A stretch of 64,000 nt of DNA, taken from Bradyrhizobium erythrophlei (GTDB lineage Bacteria; Pseudomonadota; Alphaproteobacteria; Rhizobiales; Xanthobacteraceae). Numbering within the stretch: position 1 is the stretch's first letter; the number at the start of each line of letters is the position of its first letter. Positions 35,351 through 42,414 of the stretch are shown one piece after another. The translations under genes were made by a program, and so were the position numbers. Below the pieces are notes generated by a model. The model was given only the letters and a program-made list of their open reading frames with translations. It did no database searches and was not told the DNA's origin. The stretch spans positions 3,348,001 through 3,412,000 of the forward strand of contig NZ_LT670817.1 of NCBI RefSeq assembly GCF_900129425.1, written 5' to 3'.

Positions 35351-36004
35351 ATGAAGCGCCGTGTCGCAATCCTGATCTCCGGACGCGGATCGAATATGGT
35401 TGCCCTGATCGAGGCATCCAAAGAAGAAGCTTTTCCGGCCGAGATCGTCGTTGTGATTTCCAATCGCGCTGACGCCGGCGGTCTCGAGAAAGCAAAGTCG
35501 AGCGGCATCGCGACACTTACCATCGAGAGCAAGCCGTTCGGGGCGGATCGTGCGGCGTTCGAGGCGGTTCTGCAGTCGGCCCTGGACGAACACCGGGTCG
35601 ACCTGATCTGCCTCGGCGGTTTCATGCGGTTGTTGACCGCCGCATTCGTGCAGCGCTGGTACGGCCGCATGCTCAACATCCATCCCTCGCTGCTGCCGTC
35701 GTTTCCCGGTCTCGAACCGCAGGCGCAGGCGTTGCGCGCCGGCGTGAAAATATCCGGCGCGACCGTGCATTTCGTCATTCCGGAAACCGACGCGGGTCCG
35801 ATTCTGATGCAGGGCGCAGTCGCGGTGCGCGTTGACGATACGCCGGAGACGCTGGGTGCGCGGATCCTTGAGATCGAACATCGCATCTACCCCGACGCGC
35901 TACGGCTGGTCGCCAGCGGCCAGGTCCGGCTGGAAGGCGATATCTGCAAAACGACGGGCAGCGCTGGCTTTGATGATACGCTGATCTCGCCCGCCTCAGC
36001 CTAG
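35351..36004 (+). CDS. purN: Phosphoribosylglycinamide formyltransferase
   Basis: 217-residue PurN, using 10-formyl-tetrahydrofolate to formylate GAR. It has VAILISGRGSNMVALI at the N-terminus, the catalytic core Asn and His in LNIHPSLLPSFPG, and the catalytic Asp in VIPETDAGPIL. The C-terminal extension after residue 195 is slightly longer than in E. coli. Co-transcribed with purM. Confidence 0.97.
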   Translation: MKRRVAILISGRGSNMVALIEASKEEAFPAEIVVVISNRADAGGLEKAKSSGIATLTIESKPFGADRAAFEAVLQSALDEHRVDLICLGGFMRLLTAAFVQRWYGRMLNIHPSLLPSFPGLEPQAQALRAGVKISGATVHFVIPETDAGPILMQGAVAVRVDDTPETLGARILEIEHRIYPDALRLVASGQVRLEGDICKTTGSAGFDDTLISPASA

Positions 36005-36092
36005 GGCCGGTTGCGCTTCGGGCGCGGTATCATCCGGGCGCGCGCGGCGGCTGCTCGCATCATCTGTTACGAAATAAACGGCTGGCAAATAA

Positions 36093-36115
36093 AAACCCCC
36101 GGCGAGGGCCGGGGG
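36093..36115 (-). terminator. Rho-independent terminator of the cold shock gene
   Basis: CCCCCGGC at 36096-36103 and GCCGGGGG at 36108-36115 form an 8-bp stem with a GAGG loop. On the minus strand it is followed directly by TTTTTATTT (36087-36095 region), the full form of an intrinsic terminator, 33 bases after the cspA stop. Confidence 0.92.
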
Positions 36116-36148
36116 TGCACTGACCGCTCGCGCGGATCGCAATGAAGT

Positions 36149-36352
36149 TTAAGAGACCTTCAGGTTTTCTGCGGAGCTCTTGCCGCGATTTTCCACAAGG
36201 TCATATTCAACAACCTGATTTTCGTTGAGGGTGGAGAGTCCGGCACGCTCGACCGCCGAGATATGGACAAATACGTCCTTGTCGCCGGCCATCGGCTTGA
36301 TGAACCCATAACCCTTCGTCGGGTTGAACCACTTGACGGTGCCTTTTTGCAT
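36149..36352 (-). CDS. Cold shock protein, CspA family
   Basis: 67-residue single cold-shock domain protein with RNP1 KGYGFIKP and RNP2 VFVHISAV, both intact. It binds single-stranded nucleic acid, usually acting as an RNA chaperone. It starts at ATG 36352 preceded by AGGAGACAGGCG, and is followed by a strong terminator. Rhizobia carry many copies, so a specific gene symbol is not assigned. Confidence 0.96.
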   Translation of the reverse strand: MQKGTVKWFNPTKGYGFIKPMAGDKDVFVHISAVERAGLSTLNENQVVEYDLVENRGKSSAENLKVS

Positions 36353-36731
36353 CGCCTGTCTCCTGGTCTAGACATAAAAAAGACGCGGCCACGCTTTTTG
36401 CGTGCCACGCCACAAGCGGGCTTCCGGGTGTCTGCTCAATTTCCTAGTCGCGAAACGCACAGTAGAACGGCCGCCTAGATCCGTTTGTACCCGATATTGC
36501 AACACGAAATTTGCTCGTTAGCAAGCTTCCGCCCCGGCTTGGCATATCGCGTCAGTGGTGCGATCGTCCCCTTACGACCTGTGGCGGCAGAACAACAACG
36601 TTCAGCAATCGCTGCTCGCGAAGGACCATGACCGATTGACGCTCCCGGAGAACTCAGGGCAAATCGGCGCCGGCCGCCGGGGATTTTTTTAGGTATTTGT
36701 CGCGTTGGCGCAGCTTTTGGGAATAGCATTG
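36353..36731. promoter_or_regulatory. Divergent region between cold shock gene and beta-barrel gene
   Basis: About 380 bases without a convincing gene. On the minus side it holds the leader of the cold shock gene, including a small hairpin near 36387-36405 (GGCACGC-AAAAA-GCGTGGCC on the minus strand). Promoters for both flanking genes are expected here. I see no other defined signal. Confidence 0.45.
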
Positions 36732-37889
36732 ATGTGCTGCGCATCGCGGCCTTCGCGAGCAAGGAAGACCAGGATAGGCGGCAGCCTCGCGACGGCCATC
36801 GCCACGGTTTTGGTCCTCATCCTGGCCAATGCCGCTGCGTCGTCTTCGGCGCAAGCCCAAACGTCTTCGCCGGCTGCGACGCTCGCTGCTAGGCCAGCGC
36901 CGTCACCGACGGCCGTTCCAACACCAACGGCCGTCAATTCCGATCTCTCGGCCGGCGCCGCCGTGACCAACCTCGGCAGCAATTTCCTGGAGCGCCTTGG
37001 AGACCAGGCAACCAATGGTTTCGGCCGCGCCTCGCGAAACAATCCGGGCGGCGGCGGTGGCTCCGAAGCCACTGACGAACCGCGTTTCCGGACCTGGGGG
37101 GAAGCCTACGGAATTTCGGCGAGGGCCGGCGCGCAAGGCGATTTTGTCGGCGACCACCGCCAGACCTGGGGCGGCGTCGCAGGGCTCGGCGCGCTGGTTG
37201 CACCGGGCGTCAACGTCGGCTTTTCAGTTGACCAAAGCCGTACCGCGATCGACGTTCCCCTGGCGCTGCAGTCGGCGACGCTCGATCTCACCCAGTTCGG
37301 CTTCAACGCCTCGGTGGATAAGGGGCCGTGGACCTGGGCTATCGCGCTGGTCCATGGATTTGGCAACGTCAATTCGAGCCGCGACACCGGCTTCGGCATC
37401 GCCAGCGCCCGCTACAGCGCCCAGACCGACGGTGCGCTCACCGAGCTCAGCTACTACTGGAACATGGACCAGAGCCGCATCGTGCCGAAGGCGGCGTTCG
37501 AATATGTGCGCTCCGCGACCGGGTCGCTGCAGGAGGCCAGCGGTCTCGATCCGTTGACGGCGAGCGGTGCAACGGCCGAGCGCTCCCGCATCCTGATGGG
37601 CGCGGAGATCGGGCACTACTGGATTTTCGACCGAAAGATTTTCGACCTGTCGGCTTACGGCAAGTTCGTCGACAATGTCTCGCAGGATTTCAGCGCGATG
37701 ACGGTCAGCCTCGGCACCGAGAGCATCATCGTGCAGGGTATCGGCGAAAGCCGGTATGGCGCGGATGCCGGCGCGTCAGCATCGCTCAACCTGAGCAACA
37801 CCGCGCGCCTCTACATCAACTATGACGGCAAGTTCCGCACTGCGCTGCAGTCGCACCAGGGGACGCTAGGCGTCGAATTGAAGTGGTAG
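36732..37889 (+). CDS. Outer-membrane protein with autotransporter beta-barrel domain
   Basis: About 385 residues. A signal region with a hydrophobic stretch (ATAIATVLVLILANAAASSSAQA) is followed by a short Pro/Thr/Ala-rich segment and then an autotransporter-type beta-barrel of roughly 270 residues, with alternating aromatic strands (FGFNASVDKGPWTWAIALVHGF) and a final ELKW ending in an aromatic residue, as outer-membrane barrels do. There is no large passenger domain, so it may be a stand-alone barrel rather than a secretion device. I chose ATG 36732 with GGGA upstream; a TTG at 36705 is an alternative. Confidence 0.82.
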   Translation: MCCASRPSRARKTRIGGSLATAIATVLVLILANAAASSSAQAQTSSPAATLAARPAPSPTAVPTPTAVNSDLSAGAAVTNLGSNFLERLGDQATNGFGRASRNNPGGGGGSEATDEPRFRTWGEAYGISARAGAQGDFVGDHRQTWGGVAGLGALVAPGVNVGFSVDQSRTAIDVPLALQSATLDLTQFGFNASVDKGPWTWAIALVHGFGNVNSSRDTGFGIASARYSAQTDGALTELSYYWNMDQSRIVPKAAFEYVRSATGSLQEASGLDPLTASGATAERSRILMGAEIGHYWIFDRKIFDLSAYGKFVDNVSQDFSAMTVSLGTESIIVQGIGESRYGADAGASASLNLSNTARLYINYDGKFRTALQSHQGTLGVELKW

Positions 37890-37914
37890 CGCGGCTGATC
37901 GGCGGCGTCCTGGA

Positions 37915-38976
37915 TCAATCCAGGTCGCTTCTCCTGGCCAGCCCGGCGGCCGCGTATCCCTGAAGACCGAAGTTGCGTCTCTGCTCCGCCATCAGCGGTA
38001 CGAGATCATTCGGATGAATAAACTCATCGCGGAAACACGGGTACGCCTTTGGATCGAATATCTTCTTGAGCCAATCAATTACGATCTTGTGTCGATCGGA
38101 GTTGCGAAACTCCTTGTGGTAGGTAAGCCACAAATCCATGTGATAATTGATTCCGAGATCGATCGGAACCAGAGGCGCGCCGAGCGCCATTACCGACGTC
38201 GGCAGAAATCCGATCCCGGCGCCTCGCTCGATAGCGTAGAGAACCGCGACACTGGAATTTGTCGATATGCCGACGATCCCTTCCAGCGATTCCAATCCCA
38301 AAATTCGCGCATAGCCGGTCTCGTCGAGTTGCACGCCATGTTGCTTGACGATCCGGTGATTCCTGAGTTCGGAAAGAGATTTTGGCAGCCCGAAGGCATC
38401 GCGGTATGCCTCGGACGCGAATGCATAAATGTGGAGCCTCCCGAGCCTCGTAACAATGAGGTCCGGATTTGTCGGTCGCGCGAGCTGGATGGAGATATCG
38501 GCCTCCAGGCGCGAGACGTCGGCCTGTTCCATCGCGCAGCGAAGATCGACCATGATATTTCGGTAGGTTTTCTGAAAATCGATCAGTCTGGGGAGGACCC
38601 AGGAAATGCCGGGTCCCTCTGTCACGGCGACACGGACCGAACCGTTTATCTCCGTCGACATCGATGCGCGACGAAAGATGTTGAAGCTGAGACGTTCCAT
38701 CTGTTCAACATCGAACAGTAATGCCCGTCCTTCGTCGCTCAGCGACAGGCCCGATTGGTCGCGCAAGAAGAGTTTGAATCCCAGTTCTTCTTCGAGCCTG
38801 TCGATCTTGCGCATCAGCGTCGTCCCGGTCAGCCCGAGCACTTCGGCGGCATTCCTGAAACTTTGATGACGTGTGCAGAGAAGAAACGCCCGCAAATCTT
38901 CCCATGACGCGTTGAGATTTTCTTCGATTTTCCTGCGCTGCATTAGTGCAGCACCCCGCTGCAAACCTTGCTGCAT
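37915..38976 (-). CDS. LysR family transcriptional regulator
   Basis: 353 residues from ATG 38976 (an ATG at 38943 would give 342). The N-terminal helix-turn-helix is present (WEDLRAFLLCTRHQSFRNAAEVLGLTGTTLMRKI, quoted here only in part: SFRNAAEVLGLTGTTLMR), followed by a LysR_substrate-like domain with GSVRVAVTEGPGISWVLPRL. It is divergent from the operon that starts about 50-80 bases to its right, the classic arrangement for a LysR regulator of its neighbours. The effector is unknown. The HTH has Thr-Thr instead of the common Ser-x-x-Ser pairs, but remains typical. Confidence 0.9.
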   Translation of the reverse strand: MQQGLQRGAALMQRRKIEENLNASWEDLRAFLLCTRHQSFRNAAEVLGLTGTTLMRKIDRLEEELGFKLFLRDQSGLSLSDEGRALLFDVEQMERLSFNIFRRASMSTEINGSVRVAVTEGPGISWVLPRLIDFQKTYRNIMVDLRCAMEQADVSRLEADISIQLARPTNPDLIVTRLGRLHIYAFASEAYRDAFGLPKSLSELRNHRIVKQHGVQLDETGYARILGLESLEGIVGISTNSSVAVLYAIERGAGIGFLPTSVMALGAPLVPIDLGINYHMDLWLTYHKEFRNSDRHKIVIDWLKKIFDPKAYPCFRDEFIHPNDLVPLMAEQRRNFGLQGYAAAGLARRSDLD

Positions 38977-38994
38977 ACCCGTTGTCCCCGTCAG

Positions 38995-39010
38995 GTATGA
39001 TAGTCGATAC
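38995..39010. promoter_or_regulatory. Inverted repeat in LysR-operon intergenic region, possible operator
   Basis: GTAT at 38995-38998 and ATAC at 39007-39010 form an interrupted dyad (GTATGATAGTCGATAC). LysR regulators bind T-N11-A-type dyads; this has T-N12-A spacing, so it is only a candidate. It sits between the regulator start and the divergent operon. Confidence 0.3.
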
Positions 39011-39059
39011 ACGCATGGGACCATAGATGGATAGTGTTCTGCGAGGAAGTGGGGATTTT

Positions 39060-39650
39060 GTGCCTCGACATGAGTTGGACAGCCTGTCGCCAACCTCGTC
39101 GATCACCGTGCATCTGGCGACGGTTCCGCAACTGACCGATCTGGTCGCCATCGCCCATCGGGAGATTCCAGGGGTCAGCATTTCGGAAGCTGGGCTTGCT
39201 CAATTCCTGCACCGCGATCCGGAGGCGATTTTTGCCTTCGAACGGGCGGGAAAGCTGCTCGGCGGAATCGCGTTCCTGCATCTTAACGGCCGGGGCCTCG
39301 AAGCTCTTTTGCTCGGCGGCATCGATCTGAAGTTCCCAAGCCATGAATTTTTGGCGCGGCACGATGAAGACGTCTCGGCTATTTATGTCTGGGCCCTCGT
39401 ATGCCACGGGCGTGCCGTTGCCGGATTGGCAAACGTCGCGCGACATCTGAGGAAACCGCGATTTATCAGCGCTGATCATTTCGCCCAGCCATCGACAACA
39501 GCGGGTCGCGATCTGCTGATCGCCATAGGCTTCGAGCCGATATCGAGCTTCCAGCCCGACCTCTGGCGTTACCAGCGGCCATGGAATCGTGGTTCGTCCG
39601 ACGTGCGGGCGATCACATCAGCAAGGAGTTTTGGAGATGCACGGCACTAG
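39060..39650 (+). CDS. GNAT-fold hypothetical protein
   Basis: 196 residues from GTG 39060, which has GGAAGTGGGG upstream; ATG 39027 would add 11 residues but has no ribosome binding site. Not assigned to a named family. The middle (AIFAFERAGKLLGGIAFLHL) and the C-terminal stretch (AGRDLLIAIGFEPIS, like the usual GNAT '..A..ly.k.GF.p') have the beta-strand and helix pattern of N-acetyltransferases, but the acetyl-CoA pyrophosphate loop is not clear. Its end overlaps the next gene by 14 bases, so the two are translationally linked. Probably the first gene of a LysR-controlled operon. Confidence 0.72.
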   Translation: MPRHELDSLSPTSSITVHLATVPQLTDLVAIAHREIPGVSISEAGLAQFLHRDPEAIFAFERAGKLLGGIAFLHLNGRGLEALLLGGIDLKFPSHEFLARHDEDVSAIYVWALVCHGRAVAGLANVARHLRKPRFISADHFAQPSTTAGRDLLIAIGFEPISSFQPDLWRYQRPWNRGSSDVRAITSARSFGDARH

Positions 39651-40245
39651 ACGTCCATTGTCGGCCAAACCGGATTCGCGCTCGATTTCGATCCGGATCG
39701 CGCGCGATCCCAACGACCTCATGCTAGTGGCCGCCATTCGCGCTGCCGTCTATCTGGCCGAACAGGATTGCCCGATCGACGAGGAATTCGACGGCAACGA
39801 TCTGGTCGCGGCGCATTTCATCGGATTTATTGGAGCTGAACCGGCGGCCTGCCTTCGGGTGCGATTTTTTGGCGAGTTTGCGAAGATCGAACGTCTCGCG
39901 GTCCGTCATCAGTTCCGCCGGTCGCGCATATCGTTCAAGCTGGTGCAGGCGAGCTTCGAATACATCAAGCGCAAGGGGTTCAAGAAGGTCTATGGCCACG
40001 CGCAAGACCGTCTGGTCAACTTCTGGTCGCATTTCGGCGCCAAGCCGCTCGGCCACAACCGCAAGCTCACTTTTTCCGATTTTTCCTACACCGAAATGGT
40101 CCTTGATCTCGAACCGGTCGCCGATGCCATTACGCTCGATAGCGATCCCTACGTGATCATCCGGCCCGAGGGCGATTGGGACAGGCCCGGCGTTCTCGAC
40201 GTCTCATCGGACCGCGGGGCGTCTTCTCCGCTGCGCACGGCGTGA
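39637..40245 (+). CDS. GNAT family N-acyltransferase
   Basis: 202 residues. ATG 39637 has AAGGAG 8 bases upstream. The N-terminal half shows LVAAIRAAVYLAEQ and then EEFDGNDLVAAHFIGF, and the acetyl-CoA binding part is ERLAVRHQFRRSRISFKLVQ (the Q/R-x-x-R/S-x-G/x loop), followed by ISFKLVQASFEYIKRKGF and FWSHFGAKPLG. The Arg / Glu-Phe-Asp / Asp arrangement in the N-terminal half loosely recalls acyl-amine synthases such as LuxI or FeeM, which are also GNAT folds; this is an inference. An extra C-terminal segment (about residues 165-202) follows the GNAT core. Middle gene of the operon. Confidence 0.82.
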   Translation: MHGTRRPLSAKPDSRSISIRIARDPNDLMLVAAIRAAVYLAEQDCPIDEEFDGNDLVAAHFIGFIGAEPAACLRVRFFGEFAKIERLAVRHQFRRSRISFKLVQASFEYIKRKGFKKVYGHAQDRLVNFWSHFGAKPLGHNRKLTFSDFSYTEMVLDLEPVADAITLDSDPYVIIRPEGDWDRPGVLDVSSDRGASSPLRTA

Positions 40246-40275
40246 ATTTCGCGGGCACATGACCAGGAATCAAAA

Positions 40276-40839
40276 ATGATGGCTTCCATGCATGACGATC
40301 CGCCGATCCTGGTCTGCGCCGATCTTCAGACCGAGTATCTTACCGAAGGCCGCAGCCACGTCATCTCGGACGCCGAGGCGATTACCTCGCGCTGCCTCGA
40401 ATTGATGACGCTTTGGCGCGACAACCTCTGGCCGGTGCTGCATCTGAAACGGATCGCCCATGCCGCGTGGTTCAATCCGGCATCGAACCTGACGGATTGG
40501 ATCGCGGAGCTTAAACCGAGACCGGGAGAACTCACCTTCGAGCATCCGCTGCCCTCGGCCTATAGTTCAACGCGGTTCGCCGAATACATGTCGAACATGA
40601 GAAACATTCGCTGCGTTGTGTCCGGATTTTCGCTGGATGAAACCATTCTGTCGACCGCCGTCGACGGGTTCCACCGCAGCCACCGTTATCAGATCGTCAG
40701 CGATGCCGTCGCCTGCAGGCGTCCCGGGGTCGGCGACGCCGCTTCATACAAGCAGGCGGTCGTCAAGGTGATCAGCAACTTCGCCGCGATTCAGGAAAGC
40801 GCCGAGTTGATCGGAGCCGGCGGCAAGATCGCGGTATGA
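40276..40839 (+). CDS. Isochorismatase-fold protein lacking catalytic Lys and Cys
   Basis: 187 residues with an isochorismatase-like fold: PILVCADLQTEYL holds the conserved Asp, and ELKPRPGELTFEHPLPSAYS lines up with the canonical E-x-vi-x-K-x-x-x-SAF region. The catalytic Lys is replaced (FEHP) and the nucleophilic Cys position in SGFSLDETILSTAVDGF is Thr (canonical G-x-x-T-D-x-C-V). It therefore keeps the fold and one of three catalytic residues. It may be a non-hydrolytic binding protein, or use other chemistry. AGGA precedes ATG 40276. Third gene of the LysR-linked operon, 30 bases after the GNAT gene. Confidence 0.82.
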   Translation: MMASMHDDPPILVCADLQTEYLTEGRSHVISDAEAITSRCLELMTLWRDNLWPVLHLKRIAHAAWFNPASNLTDWIAELKPRPGELTFEHPLPSAYSSTRFAEYMSNMRNIRCVVSGFSLDETILSTAVDGFHRSHRYQIVSDAVACRRPGVGDAASYKQAVVKVISNFAAIQESAELIGAGGKIAV

Positions 40840-40869
40840 CGAAGTTTCGCGGGCGCCGGAGCAGGGACG

Positions 40870-42018
40870 TCAGTTTCGATCGACCCTGACAACCCGGCCC
40901 TTTTCGATCGCAAGCGCCAGCCGGCCATGTTTCAGCGACAGCGCCGCCTCGCCGAACAGTTCCCGGCGCCAGCCGCGCAGCGCGGCGACATCGGCATGAT
41001 CGTCAGCCGCGATCTGTTCGAGATCGTCGACGGTGGCAATCACCTTGCTGGCGACGGCGTGGCGTTCCGACGTCATCCGCAGCAGAACCTTCAACAGTTC
41101 GACGATTGCCGCGCCGTTTGAATTGCCGCGCGGCTTTTCGATTTTCGGCAGGCCGGCGGGATCGCGGGCGACGCCGCGCTGCACGGCTGCGACGATATCG
41201 GCGCCCCATTTCGAGCGGTCAAAGCCCTTTGGCAGCGAGCGCAAATTGGCGAGCCGTTCGAGGCTGGTCGGCGCGTGGGTGGCGATGTCGCCGACCGCAT
41301 CGTCCTTCAGAACGCGGCTGCGCGGCACGTCGCGGCTCTGCGCCTCCTGTTCGCGCCACGCCGCGACTTCCATCAGCACCGCAAGCTCCTTCGGCTTGCG
41401 GACGCGGGTCTTCAGCCGCTCCCATGCGCGTTCGGGGTGAAAGTCGTAGGTTCTCGGCGAAGTCAGAACCTCCATTTCCTCGCTGACCCAATCGCTGCGG
41501 CCGCGTTTTTTGAGATCGGCGTCCAGCGCCGCGAACACGTCGCGCAAGTGGGTGACGTCGGAGACCGCGTAATGCGTCTGCTCGTCGGTCAGCGGCCGGC
41601 GCGACCAGTCGGTGAAGCGGTGGGTCTTGTCCGGCCGATGGCCGGTGATGCGCTCGACCAGCTGGTCGTAGGCGATGGAGTCGCCGTAGCCGAGCACCAT
41701 GGCCGCAACCTGGGTGTCGAAGATCGGGTGCGGAACGATCCCGGCCTGGTGCCAGACGATTTCGATATCCTGACGGGCGGCGTGGAAAACCTTCAGCACG
41801 TTCTCGTCGGCCATCAGGGCGAAGAACGGTTTGAGATCGATGTCTTTGGCGAGCGTATCGACCACGACCGCTTCGTCTGCGCTCGCCATCTGCACCACGC
41901 AGAGCAGGGGGTAATACGTCGTCTCACGCAGGAATTCGGTATCGACGGTGATGACCGGGTGTTTCGCGAGGCGGCTGCATGCCGCTGTCAGTTCCGAGGT
42001 AGTGGTAATCAGATCCAT
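40870..42018 (-). CDS. rnd: Ribonuclease D
   Basis: 382-residue 3'-5' exoribonuclease for tRNA and other small RNA maturation. The DEDDy residues are visible: Asp26 and Glu28 in VDTEFLRET, Asp84 in HAARQDIEIVWH, and Tyr150 with Asp154 in HYAVSDVTHL. HRDC-like helical domains follow. It converges with the operon to its left; only 30 bases separate the stops. Confidence 0.96.
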   Translation of the reverse strand: MDLITTTSELTAACSRLAKHPVITVDTEFLRETTYYPLLCVVQMASADEAVVVDTLAKDIDLKPFFALMADENVLKVFHAARQDIEIVWHQAGIVPHPIFDTQVAAMVLGYGDSIAYDQLVERITGHRPDKTHRFTDWSRRPLTDEQTHYAVSDVTHLRDVFAALDADLKKRGRSDWVSEEMEVLTSPRTYDFHPERAWERLKTRVRKPKELAVLMEVAAWREQEAQSRDVPRSRVLKDDAVGDIATHAPTSLERLANLRSLPKGFDRSKWGADIVAAVQRGVARDPAGLPKIEKPRGNSNGAAIVELLKVLLRMTSERHAVASKVIATVDDLEQIAADDHADVAALRGWRRELFGEAALSLKHGRLALAIEKGRVVRVDRN

Positions 42019-42191
42019 GAACGGTCCATTAACGCTTCTGAAAGGGCGTTCTGCCGAAAGCGCTTATATGTCAAGGGTCCTGCGACGAATTCGAGGCTTG
42101 CATTTGCGGCGGAACCCGGCTTTTTGCCGGGACTCAGGCCCGGAACGCGGCCGGCGACGGCCGGATCCTTGGTTCCGAAAATGGGGTTCGA

Positions 42192-42344
42192 TCAGTAGTC
42201 GCTGACGCGCCGGCCACGCGGTCGCCGCGCGGGAACGGCAAGCACAACGAGGCAAAGCGCGAGCATCGCCACGCCCATGAATTCAAACACCAACGCGTCC
42301 ACGACAATTCCCCCAACAAACCGGTAGATTTGTAAGGAAGCCAT
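42192..42344 (-). CDS. Small membrane protein
   Basis: 50 residues from ATG 42344 (MASLQIYRFVGGIVVDALVFE). One membrane helix (FMGVAMLALCLVVLAVPA) is followed by a short basic tail RRPRGRRVSDY. There is no clear Shine-Dalgarno sequence, so translation is uncertain. No family recognised. Located between selO and rnd. Confidence 0.45.
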   Translation of the reverse strand: MASLQIYRFVGGIVVDALVFEFMGVAMLALCLVVLAVPARRPRGRRVSDY

Positions 42345-42414
42345 TGACCGTCTGTTAATTCCCGGCCCATGGGGCCGGAAACGGTGGCGAATGTTGGGCG
42401 GGAGGGTTAACGAT

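Noticed and set aside
34117..35886. Long minus-strand frame (over 580 codons) upstream of the phosphatidyltransferase
   Set aside because: It lies opposite purM and purN, has no family similarity and disordered composition; a shadow of those genes.
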